A DNA stretch of 9,941 nt from Pseudomonadota bacterium (GCA_021826565.1 JAKAZJ010000037.1:1-9941); one strand, 5' to 3'. Positions 1-6,695 are shown, counted from the first letter of the stretch. Notes: generated by a model from the letters alone, not told the origin. A program made the numbers and translations.

Positions 1-1018
1 GGAGTTGGGCGGCGCGGGCGCGGCGGGTGGCGACTTGGATGGCGGGCATCCGCGCCGCGGGGGTGCCGGGGCGTTCGCTGTACGGAAAGACATGCAGGTA
101 GGGCAGCGCGGCCGCGGTCACGAAGTCCAGTGTTTCGGCGAACAGCGCGTCGGTTTCGGTCGGAAAGCCGGCGATCAGGTCGGCGCCTATCGCGATCCCG
201 GGGCGCAGGTCGCGGGCGCGGGCGATCGCGCCAGCGGCGTCCCCAGTCAGATGACGGCGCCGCATGCGCTTCAGGATCAGATCGCTGCCGGCCTGCAGGG
301 ACAGGTGCAGATGCGGCATCAGGCGCGGTTCCTCGGCCAGCAGGCGCCACAGCGCGGCATCGATCGCCGCCGGGTCCAGCGAGGAGAAGCGCAGCCGGGG
401 CAGGTCCGGCAGCGCGGCCAGAAGCCGGCGGGCGAGCGTGCCGAGCCGCGGCGTGCCGGGCACATCCATCCCGTAGCTGGCGATATCGACGCCGGTCAGG
501 ACGATTTCCTGATAGCCGGCCTCCAGCAGGGACCGGGCCTGGGCCAGGATTTCGGTCTCGGGGACCGAGCGGTTGGGGCCACGGCCGAACGGGATCGCGC
601 AAAAGGTGCAGCGATGATCGCAGCCCTGCTGGACCTGCACGAACGCGCGGGCGCGGCCGGCGAACGCGGTCACGGGGCGGGCCGGGACCGGGGGCGCGGA
701 CATGATATCGGCGACGGCATCCGCCGTATGGGTCCAGCTGGCGGGGCGGAGCTTTTCGGCATTGCCCAGGATGCGGGTGACGCCGGGCAGCGCGCGCCAG
801 GCGGCGGGGTCGCGCTGGGCGGCGCAGCCGGTGACCGTGATCGGCCGGCCGGGCGCGGCGCGGACGGCACGGCGGATCGCCTGGCGCGCCTGACGCTCGG
901 CCTCGGCGGTCACGGCGCAGGTGTTCACGACCAGCTGGCCGGGCGGGGCCAGGGCGCGCATCACCTCCGATTCATAGGCGTTGAGGCGGCAGCCGAAGGT
1001 CAGCAGCTCGGCGGTCAT
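1..1018 (-). CDS. mtaB: tRNA methylthiotransferase MtaB (partial, 3' end off the left edge)
   Basis: Radical-SAM enzyme predicted to methylthiolate N6-threonylcarbamoyladenosine (t6A to ms2t6A) at tRNA position 37, next to the anticodon of ANN-decoding tRNAs. The frame is open from the ATG at 1018-1016 to base 1, giving 339 codons of a family usually a little over 400 residues, so the C-terminal part (including any TRAM domain) is missing. Visible features: the N-terminal MTTase domain opens with [14 protein letters not shown] (Cys10), then VVNTCAVT (Cys34) and TVTGCAAQ (Cys65), the three ligands of the auxiliary Fe-S cluster. The radical-SAM motif [16 protein letters not shown] supplies Cys133, Cys137 and Cys140. 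The sequence reads more like MtaB than MiaB because of the short N-terminus and the FGCRLN signature. The start overlaps the dapF stop as ATGA, implying translational coupling. In alphaproteobacteria this gene usually follows dapF and often precedes ftsY, which would lie beyond the left edge. Confidence 0.94.
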   Translation of the reverse strand, partial: MTAELLTFGCRLNAYESEVMRALAPPGQLVVNTCAVTAEAERQARQAIRRAVRAAPGRPITVTGCAAQRDPAAWRALPGVTRILGNAEKLRPASWTHTADAVADIMSAPPVPARPVTAFAGRARAFVQVQQGCDHRCTFCAIPFGRGPNRSVPETEILAQARSLLEAGYQEIVLTGVDIASYGMDVPGTPRLGTLARRLLAALPDLPRLRFSSLDPAAIDAALWRLLAEEPRLMPHLHLSLQAGSDLILKRMRRRHLTGDAAGAIARARDLRPGIAIGADLIAGFPTETDALFAETLDFVTAAALPYLHVFPYSERPGTPAARMPAIQVATRRARAAQL

Positions 1019-1836
1019 GGCAACAGGATCTCGCCGGTGAAGGCAGTGGCGGCCGGGCCGGTCATCAGGACGTGGTTGTCGGACGCGCGCCAGGCGATGT
1101 CCAGCGTGCCGCCGTCCACGATGACCTCGGCACGGCGGGCGGCGAGGCCGCGGCGCTGCGCGTTGACCAAAGCGGCGCACGCGCCGGAGCCGCAGGCCAG
1201 CGTGAGGCCGGCGCCGCGTTCCCAGACGCGCAGCCGCAGCCTGGTGGCGGACAGCACCTGGACCACGCCGATATTGGCGCGTTCGGGAAAGATCGGGTCG
1301 TGCTCCAGCACCGGGCCAAGGGTTTCCAGCGGGATCGCGCCCAGGTCCGGGACGAAGAACGTGGCGTGGGGATTGCCCATGCTGGCCGCGGCCGGGTCTG
1401 CCAGCGCGCCGGCCCGGAGCGCCAGGTGCAGCGTGTCGGCCGGGTGCGCCAGCGGCAGGTCGGCCCAGCCGAGGCGCGGCGGTCCCATATCGACCGTGAC
1501 CTGGCCCTCCGCGGTGATGCTGGCGGGCAGATCGCCGGAAACGGTGCGGATGAGGAACTCCCGCCGCCCGGTTTCGCGGCTCAGCAGCAGGACGACGCAG
1601 CGGGTGGCATTGCCGCAGGCACCGGCTTCCGAGCCGTCGGGGTTGCGGATGCGCATGAACAGGTCCGCGCCGGCGGCAACCGGTTCCAGTGCAATCACCT
1701 GGTCGCAGCCGACGCCGCGATGGCGGTCGGCGAGGGCGACGGCGCGGGCCGGCGTCAGGATCGGTTCCCCGGCGCGTTCGTCCAGCACGACGAAATCGTT
1801 CCCGCAGCCTTGCATCTTGGTGAAGCGCACGCGCAT
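1015..1836 (-). CDS. dapF: Diaminopimelate epimerase DapF
   Basis: Cofactor-independent racemase that converts LL- to meso-diaminopimelate, the last-but-one step of lysine synthesis and the source of the peptidoglycan cross-linking residue; cytosolic. The 273-residue product is the usual family length. It begins [20 protein letters not shown], the typical N-terminus. The two catalytic cysteines are in place: Cys74 in [10 protein letters not shown] and Cys215 in [11 protein letters not shown], each followed by the conserved Gly-rich turn. [10 protein letters not shown] (about 153-162) and [10 protein letters not shown] (about 185-194) are further conserved substrate-loop motifs. The stop codon overlaps the mtaB start by ATGA. 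The upstream membrane-protein gene ends 26 nt before this start. No Shine-Dalgarno sequence is visible. Instead, an AT-rich AAATATAAG (minus strand, about 1842-1850) sits where a -10 box for a leaderless transcript would lie, so dapF may have its own promoter as well as read-through from upstream. Confidence 0.98.
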   Translation of the reverse strand: MRVRFTKMQGCGNDFVVLDERAGEPILTPARAVALADRHRGVGCDQVIALEPVAAGADLFMRIRNPDGSEAGACGNATRCVVLLLSRETGRREFLIRTVSGDLPASITAEGQVTVDMGPPRLGWADLPLAHPADTLHLALRAGALADPAAASMGNPHATFFVPDLGAIPLETLGPVLEHDPIFPERANIGVVQVLSATRLRLRVWERGAGLTLACGSGACAALVNAQRRGLAARRAEVIVDGGTLDIAWRASDNHVLMTGPAATAFTGEILLP

Positions 1837-1862
1837 GGGGGCTTATATTTGCCGCGCCCGGC

Positions 1863-2267
1863 TTAGGGGAAGCCCCGAGGTGATCGGCCTGGCCCGCGCA
1901 GGCTGCCGCGCCGATCAGGCGGCACCCACCACAGCAGCGCCAGGACGTAGATCCAGACGGCGACGTACAGCACCGCGAACACCCATAGCGGCAGCGGCCA
2001 GAAGATCAGCCGATCGACAAACCGGGCGATCAACGGGCCACGGCCGGCATCGCCCGCCAGCTGGTCCTGCCACAAGGTCAGAAAGCACACCCGCCCGATC
2101 AGCGCCTGTCCGGCCACGGCGCCGAGTGCCAGAACATGCAGCCAGCGCCACCACGCCACCCGCACGAACCGCCAGCCGCGCCAGGCGCCCAGCGGGATCG
2201 CCACCAGGCCGAACAGGTTGAACCCGATCACCGCCAGATGCAGCGCCAGGACCGACGCGGCGGTCAT
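1863..2267 (-). CDS. Small integral membrane protein, DUF2784-like
   Basis: A 134-residue membrane protein of unknown function. Three hydrophobic stretches are visible: about residues 5-27, 42-60 and 89-115, the last rich in Trp, Leu and Val. The middle part reads WRWLHVLALGAVAGQALIG followed by RVCFLTLWQDQL. This spacing of Trp-Leu-His, Gln, Gly, Cys-x-Leu-Thr and Trp is what I remember of the DUF2784 family, so I call it DUF2784-like from memory of the pattern. The basic, Pro/Arg/Gly-rich tail (about 117-134) is probably cytoplasmic. The ATG at 2267-2265 is preceded by two further copies of the same ATGACCGCCG sequence at 14-nt intervals that are out of frame with it; only this copy opens the long frame. 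The gene lies 24 nt after the cupin gene and 26 nt before dapF, so it is probably in that operon. No biochemical role can be inferred. Confidence 0.75.
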   Translation of the reverse strand: MTAASVLALHLAVIGFNLFGLVAIPLGAWRGWRFVRVAWWRWLHVLALGAVAGQALIGRVCFLTLWQDQLAGDAGRGPLIARFVDRLIFWPLPLWVFAVLYVAVWIYVLALLWWVPPDRRGSLRGPGRSPRGFP

Positions 2268-2295
2268 TGCCCGGCGGTCATGCGCCGGCGGTCAT
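2258..2295 (-). repeat. Three copies of ATGACCGCCG at 14-nt period across a gene junction
   Basis: On the minus strand the decamer ATGACCGCCG occurs at 2295-2286, 2281-2272 and 2267-2258. The two 4-nt spacers are GCGC and GGCA. The first ATG overlaps the cupin stop as ATGA. Reading from it gives a five-codon frame (MTAGA) whose TGA overlaps the second ATG. Reading from the second gives another five-codon frame (MTAGQ) whose TGA overlaps the third ATG, the start of the membrane-protein gene. It looks like a small tandem duplication of a stop/start junction. Any effect on translation is inference. Confidence 0.85.
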
Positions 2296-2642
2296 TCGAT
2301 CGGCACGAAGATCGAACGGCGCATCTGCCCGCCGATCGACTGGGAGAGATGCCCCTTGCCGGAGGTGTCCTCGACCAGGATGACCTCGCCGGCGCCGATC
2401 TCGCGGCTCTCGCCGTCGCTGGCGGTGATGCGCACGCCGCCGTCGAGGTTGATGATGTATTGGCGGCGCGGCGCGGGATGCCAGTCGAGGTCGTAGTCGC
2501 CGGACGTCTCGCGAAAGATGATGCCGGTGGCGGGCAGGCGGGCGGACAGGCGCGAGGCGTTGCGGGTTTCGACCCAGTCCACCTCGATATCGCGGAAATG
2601 GCTGGTGCCGGCGGCGTCGGTGTAGAGATTATGGATGCGCAT
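2292..2642 (-). CDS. Small single-domain cupin protein
   Basis: A 116-residue cytosolic protein with a cupin-like beta-barrel pattern; substrate unknown. The core reads DWHPAPRRQYIINLDGGVRI (about 53-72), the usual first cupin motif region with His55 but Gln61 where many cupins have a His or Glu ligand. The second motif region is GAGEVILVEDTSGKGHLS (about 83-100), with His98. With only two clear histidines the metal site is incomplete or variant, so this may be a binding or structural protein rather than an oxygenase or isomerase. The ATG at 2642-2640 has a good Shine-Dalgarno, GGGAGGT at 2653-2647, four bases upstream. It is the first gene of the leftward run that continues through the membrane-protein gene into dapF and mtaB. 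A TTGACG -35-like box lies 48 nt upstream of the start. I recognise the type as a common small cupin of proteobacteria but cannot name a function. Confidence 0.78.
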   Translation of the reverse strand: MRIHNLYTDAAGTSHFRDIEVDWVETRNASRLSARLPATGIIFRETSGDYDLDWHPAPRRQYIINLDGGVRITASDGESREIGAGEVILVEDTSGKGHLSQSIGGQMRRSIFVPIE

Positions 2643-2666
2643 GGGGACCTCCCGGGTTTGCCGCGG

Positions 2667-2695
2667 AGCGTCGGCCGCGCAAGGCGGGGCGTCAA
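2667..2695 (-). promoter_or_regulatory. Weak candidate promoter for the cupin-dapF-mtaB run
   Basis: On the minus strand TTGACG at 2695-2690 is a good -35 box, but 17 bases on the matching -10 position is GACGCT (2672-2667), a poor match to TATAAT. Position and spacing are right for the cupin gene, whose start is 24 nt further on. I keep it only because of the -35 and its location. Confidence 0.25.
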
Positions 2696-2752
2696 CACGG
2701 CGTCCGTCGCCATCTTGACGGTCAGGCGGCCACCGCTGCCGCGCCCGCCTGG

Positions 2753-2887
2753 CGGTAGTGTCTGAGTTTGAAAGTCGGCGCCGGCCCGCACCCCCACAAG
2801 GCCACCCAATGCCAATATACCGACGTTGGGTGGCCTTGTGGGGGTGCGGGCCGGCGCCGACTTGCTTTTCAAACTAAGACACTACCG
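2753..2887. mobile_element. MITE-like palindromic element, 135 bp, flanked by a 6-bp direct repeat
   Basis: Terminal inverted repeats begin CGGTAGTGTCT at both ends. They continue as AGTTTGAAA after one mismatch (G on the left, T on the right), then the right arm carries five extra bases. Inside, bases 2772-2809 and 2826-2863 form a perfect 38-bp inverted repeat around a 16-nt loop (2810-2825). GCCTGG occurs immediately outside both ends (2747-2752 and 2888-2893), as a target-site duplication would. No protein is encoded, so it would have to be moved by a transposase elsewhere in the genome. I cannot assign the transposase family. Transcribed from either side, it would fold into a very stable hairpin that could act as a processing site or partial terminator between the two divergent units. 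Confidence 0.78.
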
Positions 2888-2901
2888 GCCTGGCCGTGAT
2901 C

Positions 2902-2930
2902 TTGCCGATCCGCCGCCGAGCGTCTAAAGC
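2902..2930 (+). promoter_or_regulatory. Candidate promoter for tRNA-Leu and tig
   Basis: TTGCCG at 2902-2907, a 17-nt spacer and TAAAGC at 2925-2930 fit a sigma70-type promoter placed about 38 nt before the tRNA 5' end. The -35 starts 14 nt after the end of the MITE-like element, so the element sits just upstream of the core promoter. The rest of the leader (2931-2968) is extremely GC-rich. Confidence 0.45.
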
Positions 2931-2942
2931 CCCGGGCCACGG

Positions 2943-2960
2943 CCGCCGGCCGGCCGGCGG
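2943..2960. repeat. 18-bp perfect GC palindrome in the tRNA-Leu leader
   Basis: CCGCCGGCCGGCCGGCGG is its own reverse complement. It ends 8 nt before the first base of tRNA-Leu and lies after the candidate start of transcription. It could fold in the pre-tRNA leader or be a chance product of high GC content. Confidence 0.6.
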
Positions 2961-2968
2961 GCCGGGCG

Positions 2969-3052
2969 GCGGGCGTGGTGAAATGGCAGACACGCCAGAT
3001 TTAGGTTCTGGTGGCGCAAGCCGTGGGGGTTCGAGTCCCCCCGCCCGCACCA
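2969..3052 (+). tRNA. tRNA-Leu (anticodon UAG)
   Basis: The acceptor arms GCGGGCG (2969-2975) and CGCCCGC (3042-3048) pair perfectly, followed by discriminator A and an encoded CCA. The anticodon stem CCAGA/TCTGG encloses the loop TTTAGGT, giving anticodon TAG, which reads CUN leucine codons. The long variable arm TGGCGCAAGCCG, with a GCAA tetraloop, marks a class II tRNA. The T arm is GGGGG-TTCGAGT-CCCCC. The D loop is short (10 nt) but keeps the GG pair. There is no T-rich terminator downstream, and tig starts 66 nt later, so the two may share a primary transcript cut by RNase P and 3' processing. Confidence 0.97.
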
Positions 3053-3062
3053 CCCTCCCCCA

Positions 3063-3088
3063 CGCCTGAGACGCCCCGCCTGAGACGC
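3063..3088 (+). repeat. 12-bp direct repeat between tRNA-Leu and tig
   Basis: CGCCTGAGACGC occurs at 3063-3074 and again at 3077-3088, a 14-nt period. It lies in the leader between the tRNA CCA end and the tig Shine-Dalgarno. It is probably a small tandem duplication; no function is evident. Confidence 0.6.
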
Positions 3089-3118
3089 ACATTCATTCAC
3101 TGGAGAGTAGCGAGTCCG

Positions 3119-4495
3119 ATGCAGGTAACCGAGACGCTGGCCGAGGGTCTGAAGCGCGCCTTCACCGTTGTGCTGCCGGATTCCGAGCTTGAGCCCCGCC
3201 GCGCCGCGCGTTTTGCCGAGCTTGGCCGTACCGTGCAGCTGCCCGGTTTTCGCCCCGGCAAGGTCCCGCTGATCGTGCTGCGCCAGCGCTACGGCGCCGC
3301 GGTGATCGAAGAGACGATCGAGAACGCGGTCAACGAATCCACCCGCACCCTGCTGGCCGACCGCAACCTGCGTCCGGCGATCCAGCCCAAGGTCGATCTG
3401 GTTTCCAAGGACCCGCCCAAGGACCTGGAATTCACCGTCGAGCTCGAAGTATTGCCCGAAATCGCGCTGCCCGATTTCAGCGCGATCGCGCTGACCCGTC
3501 AGAAAGCCGAAGTGCCGGACGCGCTGATCGACGAGCAGATCGAGGCGCTGCGCCAGCGCAATCGCACGCTCACCCCGCTCACCGAGGAAGAACTTGCCGG
3601 CCGCGGTGCCGCGACCGGCGAGGTCGTGGTGCTGGATTACGAAGGCAAGATCGAGGACGTTGCGTTCGACGGCGGCACCGCGACCGACGCCGAGGTGGAA
3701 GTGGGCGGTCCCGGCTATATCGAAGGCTTCGCCGCCGGGATCGAAGGCATCCGCCCGGGCGAGACCCGCGTGGTCGCCGCGCAGTTCCCCGAAGGCTACG
3801 GCGCCGCCGCATTGTCGGGCAAGCAGGCGCAGTTCACCATCACCGCCAAGGAAATCCGCAAGGTCGAGCTGCCGGAGCTGGCCGCCCTGGCCGAGAAGCT
3901 CAGCTTCGAATCGGTGGACGATCTGCGCGCCCTGTTCCGCCGCCGCGCGCAACAGGAATATGACGGGCTGTCACGCCAGAAGCTGAAGCGCGAGCTGCTG
4001 GACCGGCTGGCGGACCTGGCCGCGTTCCCGATCCCGCCGGCGCTGGCCGAGGCCGAGTTCGCCCAGATCTGGTCGCGCGTGGAGGCCGACCGCACCGCCG
4101 GCAACGCGGATGCCGACGATGCCGGCAAGGATGAGGACACGCTGCGCGCCGAATACCGCGCCATCGCCGAGCGCCGGGTCCGCCTGGGCCTGTTGCTGGC
4201 TGAGGCCGGGCGCACCCACAACATCACCGTGGCCCCCGAGGAGATCACCCGGGCGATGCGCGCCGAGGCCGGCCGCTATCCCGGCCAGGAAGCCCAGGTG
4301 ATGGACTACTACCGCCGCAACCCCCAGGCCGGGGAGTATCTGCGCGGCCCGATCTTCGAGGACAAGGTGGTCGATTTCGTGCTGGAACTGGCGCAGGTCA
4401 CCGAGGTGGCGACCACGCCCGAGGCGCTGACCGAAATACCGCCGGCCGAAACCCCCGCCGCTCCGGTTGTGACCGAGACGCCGGCCGAGGCGTGA
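3119..4495 (+). CDS. tig: Trigger factor (ribosome-associated chaperone / peptidyl-prolyl isomerase)
   Basis: Binds ribosomal protein L23 at the exit tunnel and shields nascent chains. The product has 458 residues, somewhat longer than the E. coli protein. The N-terminal ribosome-binding domain (about 1-120) carries the signature GFRPGKVP at 43-50. The FKBP-type isomerase domain spans about 165-248 (GEVVVLDYEGKIEDVAFDGG to AQFTITAKEI). The helical SurA-like C-terminal domain fills about 255-430. A low-complexity Ala/Pro/Thr/Glu tail of about 27 residues ends the protein. The frame is open further upstream, to an ATG at 3011, but that lies inside tRNA-Leu. The ATG at 3119 gives the standard N-terminus MQVTETLAEGLKRAFTV and has GGAGAG at 3102-3107 upstream. 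Head of the tig-clpP-clpX-lon-hupB cluster; clpP starts 94 nt downstream. Confidence 0.97.
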   Translation: MQVTETLAEGLKRAFTVVLPDSELEPRRAARFAELGRTVQLPGFRPGKVPLIVLRQRYGAAVIEETIENAVNESTRTLLADRNLRPAIQPKVDLVSKDPPKDLEFTVELEVLPEIALPDFSAIALTRQKAEVPDALIDEQIEALRQRNRTLTPLTEEELAGRGAATGEVVVLDYEGKIEDVAFDGGTATDAEVEVGGPGYIEGFAAGIEGIRPGETRVVAAQFPEGYGAAALSGKQAQFTITAKEIRKVELPELAALAEKLSFESVDDLRALFRRRAQQEYDGLSRQKLKRELLDRLADLAAFPIPPALAEAEFAQIWSRVEADRTAGNADADDAGKDEDTLRAEYRAIAERRVRLGLLLAEAGRTHNITVAPEEITRAMRAEAGRYPGQEAQVMDYYRRNPQAGEYLRGPIFEDKVVDFVLELAQVTEVATTPEALTEIPPAETPAAPVVTETPAEA

Positions 4496-4514
4496 GCCTC
4501 CTCCGTCCGGCCGG

Positions 4515-4542
4515 ATTGCACCCGCGCGGCGGCGCCCTATTT
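4515..4542 (+). promoter_or_regulatory. Candidate heat-shock (RpoH-like) promoter of clpP
   Basis: ATTGCAC (4515-4521), 13 nt, then CCCTATTT (4535-4542). The second box matches the known sigma32 -10 pattern CCCCATNT at all but one position. The first matches CTTGAAA at only four of seven. Read as a sigma70 promoter, it would be TTGCAC, 16 nt, TATTTG. Transcription would start near 4550, about 40 nt before the clpP ATG. clpP is a classical heat-shock gene, which supports the reading. Confidence 0.4.
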
Positions 4543-4589
4543 GATAGTCCGTCCGTGAGAGTTTCTCCCTTGCCCAAAGGTGCCCCCCC

Positions 4590-5234
4590 ATGAGGGATCG
4601 CGATCCCGCCGAGGTCTACGCCAATACCCTGGTCCCGATGGTGGTCGAACAGACCGCCCGCGGCGAACGGGCGTTCGACATCTACTCCCGCCTGCTCAAG
4701 GAACGGATCGTGTTCCTGACCGGGGCGGTGTTCGACGAGGTCAGCAGCCTGGTCTGCGCCCAGTTGCTGTTCCTGGAATCGGAGAATCCGTCCAAGGATA
4801 TCTCGTTCTACATCAACAGCCCGGGCGGCGTGGTCTCGGCCGGGCTCGCGATCTACGACACGATGCAATACATCCGCAGCCCGGTCAGCACGGTGTGCAT
4901 CGGCATGGCTGCTTCGATGGGCAGCTTGTTGCTGACCGCAGGCGCGAAGGGCAAGCGATTCGCGCTGCCGAACGCGCGGATCATGGTGCATCAGCCCTCC
5001 GGCGGCGCGCAGGGCCAGGCGACCGATATCGAGATCCAGGCGCGCGAGATCCTGAGCTTGCGCAAGCGGCTGAACGAAATCTACGTGCGTCACACCGGCC
5101 AGCCGATCGAGGCGATCGAGCGCAAGCTGGAACGCGACAGCTATATGTCGGCCGAGGAAGCGCGGGAATTCGGCCTGGTCGACCAGGTGGTGGATCAGCG
5201 TCCGCTGCCCGAATCGGACGCGTCCAAGGTCTGA
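4590..5234 (+). CDS. clpP: ATP-dependent Clp protease proteolytic subunit ClpP
   Basis: Serine peptidase that forms the double-heptamer barrel of ClpXP (and ClpAP, if ClpA is present), degrading unfolded and tagged proteins delivered by the ATPase. 214 residues, normal length. The catalytic triad is complete and correctly spaced relative to E. coli (Ser-His 25, His-Asp 49): Ser109 in GMAASMGS, His134 in MVHQPSGG and Asp183 in [10 protein letters not shown]. The oxyanion-region motif NSPGG (76-80) is present, as is the C-terminal GLVDQV. The N-terminal [10 protein letters not shown] is the usual start of the mature protein after a short propeptide of about a dozen residues. The ATG at 4590 has AAAGG (4576-4580) as ribosome-binding site. 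The heat-shock-like promoter at 4515-4542 suggests transcription separate from tig. clpX, its partner, follows after 207 nt. Confidence 0.99.
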   Translation: MRDRDPAEVYANTLVPMVVEQTARGERAFDIYSRLLKERIVFLTGAVFDEVSSLVCAQLLFLESENPSKDISFYINSPGGVVSAGLAIYDTMQYIRSPVSTVCIGMAASMGSLLLTAGAKGKRFALPNARIMVHQPSGGAQGQATDIEIQAREILSLRKRLNEIYVRHTGQPIEAIERKLERDSYMSAEEAREFGLVDQVVDQRPLPESDASKV

Positions 5235-5413
5235 TCGCGCGTCCCCCCTCCCCCCACAGGACCTTGCCGCGCAACGGCCGGGGAGTCGCCGCAGGCGGTC
5301 TTGCGGCGGCCTGCCGGGGCGTGCAGTCTGCGCCTGGGGATTGGGGGCAGAAGGCGGCGCGCCGCGGCCTGGTTCTTGTCCGGTCCGGCCGCCCGGAGGT
5401 AGTGTGAGATTTG

Positions 5414-5431
5414 GCCCCGATCGACCGGGGC
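5414..5431 (+). promoter_or_regulatory. Hairpin directly before the clpX ribosome-binding site
   Basis: GCCCCG (5414-5419) pairs with CGGGGC (5426-5431) around a 6-nt ATCGAC loop. The Shine-Dalgarno AGGAG (5432-5436) begins at the next base and the ATG is at 5442. The stem leaves the site free but could modulate ribosome access. The rest of the 207-nt clpP-clpX gap holds only another short stem (5287-5293 with 5302-5308) and a weak promoter-like pair, TTGTCC at 5376 and TAGTGT at 5400 (18-nt spacer). Confidence 0.35.
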
Positions 5432-5441
5432 AGGAGCGGTC

Positions 5442-6695
5442 ATGAGCAAGTCCGGCGACTCGAAGAACACTCTCTACTGCTCGTTCTGCGGCAAGTCGCA
5501 GCACGAGGTCCGCAAGCTCATCGCCGGCCCGACCGTGTTCATCTGCGATGAATGCGTCGAGCTCTGCATGGATATCATCCGCGAGGAGCACAAGACCCAT
5601 CTGGTCAAGTCCCGCGACGGGGTGCCCACGCCGCGCGAGATCTGCAAGGTGCTGGACGATTACGTGATCGGCCAGGACCACGCGAAGAAGGTGCTCAGCG
5701 TCGCGGTCCACAACCATTACAAGCGCCTGGCGCACGGCCAGAAGAACAACGACGTCGAGATCGCGAAATCCAACATCCTGCTGCTGGGGCCGACCGGATC
5801 GGGCAAGACCCTGCTGGCGCAGACCCTGGCGCGGATCATCGACGTGCCGTTCACCATGGCGGATGCGACCACGCTGACCGAGGCCGGGTATGTGGGCGAG
5901 GATGTGGAGAACATCATCCTCAAGCTGCTCCAGGCGTCGGATTACAACGTGGAGCGGGCGCAGCGGGGGATCGTGTATATCGACGAGGTCGATAAGATCT
6001 CGCGCAAATCCGACAACCCTTCGATCACACGGGATGTGTCGGGCGAGGGCGTGCAGCAGGCGCTGCTGAAGATCATGGAAGGCACGGTGGCCTCGGTGCC
6101 GCCGCAGGGCGGGCGCAAGCATCCGCAGCAGGAGTTCCTGCAGGTCGATACCACCAATATCCTGTTCGTCTGCGGCGGCGCGTTTTCGGGCCTGGAGAAG
6201 ATCATCGGCGCGCGCGGCAAGGGTTCGGGGATCGGCTTCGGCTCGGACGTCCACGCGCCGGATGAGCGCCGCACCGGCGAGATGCTGCGCGAGGTGGAGC
6301 CCGAGGATCTGCTGAAATTCGGCCTGATCCCGGAGTTCATCGGCCGTCTGCCGGTGGTCGCCACCTTGGAGGACCTGGACGAGAAGGCGCTGATCGAGAT
6401 CCTGACCAAGCCCAAGAACGCGCTGGTCAAGCAATATGGCCGGCTGTTCGAGATGGAAGGGGTCAAGCTCTCGTTCACCGACGACGCGCTGCGTTCGGTC
6501 GCGACGCGCGCGATCGGACGCAAGACCGGCGCCCGTGGATTGCGTTCCATCATGGAGCAGATCCTGCTGGGGACGATGTTCGACCTGCCCGGCCTGGACG
6601 GGGTCGAGGAGGTCGTGATCAACCGCGAAGTGGCGGAATCCCGTGCCAATCCGCTGTTCCTGTACGGCAAGGAACGCGCCGAGGGCGGCGCCTGA
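5442..6695 (+). CDS. clpX: ATP-dependent Clp protease ATP-binding subunit ClpX
   Basis: AAA+ hexameric unfoldase that recognises tagged substrates (such as ssrA-tagged proteins) and threads them into ClpP. 417 residues, standard length. The N-terminal C4 zinc-binding domain has Cys13/Cys16 (YCSFCGKS) and Cys35/Cys38 (ICDECVELC). Walker A is GPTGSGKT at 116-123 and Walker B IVYIDEVD at 177-184. The pore loop GYVGED is at 149-154 and the RKH loop GGRKH at 223-227. GSGIGFGSD holds the IGF tripeptide (264-266) that docks on ClpP, and sensor 2 GARGLR has Arg365. Everything needed for ClpP partnership is present. The strong Shine-Dalgarno AGGAG is 5 nt from the ATG. lon begins 140 nt downstream behind its own promoter-like sequence, so clpX probably ends or closely precedes a transcription-unit boundary, although no U-tract terminator is visible. 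Confidence 0.99.
   Translation: MSKSGDSKNTLYCSFCGKSQHEVRKLIAGPTVFICDECVELCMDIIREEHKTHLVKSRDGVPTPREICKVLDDYVIGQDHAKKVLSVAVHNHYKRLAHGQKNNDVEIAKSNILLLGPTGSGKTLLAQTLARIIDVPFTMADATTLTEAGYVGEDVENIILKLLQASDYNVERAQRGIVYIDEVDKISRKSDNPSITRDVSGEGVQQALLKIMEGTVASVPPQGGRKHPQQEFLQVDTTNILFVCGGAFSGLEKIIGARGKGSGIGFGSDVHAPDERRTGEMLREVEPEDLLKFGLIPEFIGRLPVVATLEDLDEKALIEILTKPKNALVKQYGRLFEMEGVKLSFTDDALRSVATRAIGRKTGARGLRSIMEQILLGTMFDLPGLDGVEEVVINREVAESRANPLFLYGKERAEGGA

Noticed and set aside
5..2221. A 738-codon plus-strand frame across mtaB, dapF and the membrane-protein gene
   Set aside because: It is opposite the clear MtaB and DapF proteins and has a Gly/Ala/Arg-rich translation with no domain.
2753..2887. Reading the palindrome as a CRISPR repeat, attachment site or intrinsic terminator
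   Set aside because: There is only one unit with no spacer array, no integrase gene nearby and no terminal T-tract. The terminal repeats plus flanking GCCTGG duplication fit a transposed element better. tRNA-Leu nearby is intact with no partial copy that would mark an integration site.
2874..3092. Minus-strand frame over tRNA-Leu, translation containing GLEPPRLAPPEPKSGV
   Set aside because: This peptide is a well-known false protein made by translating the antisense of a tRNA-Leu gene.
3011..3118. An earlier in-frame ATG for trigger factor at 3011
   Set aside because: It lies inside tRNA-Leu and would add 36 Pro/Arg-rich residues before the standard trigger-factor N-terminus. The ATG at 3119 has a Shine-Dalgarno sequence.
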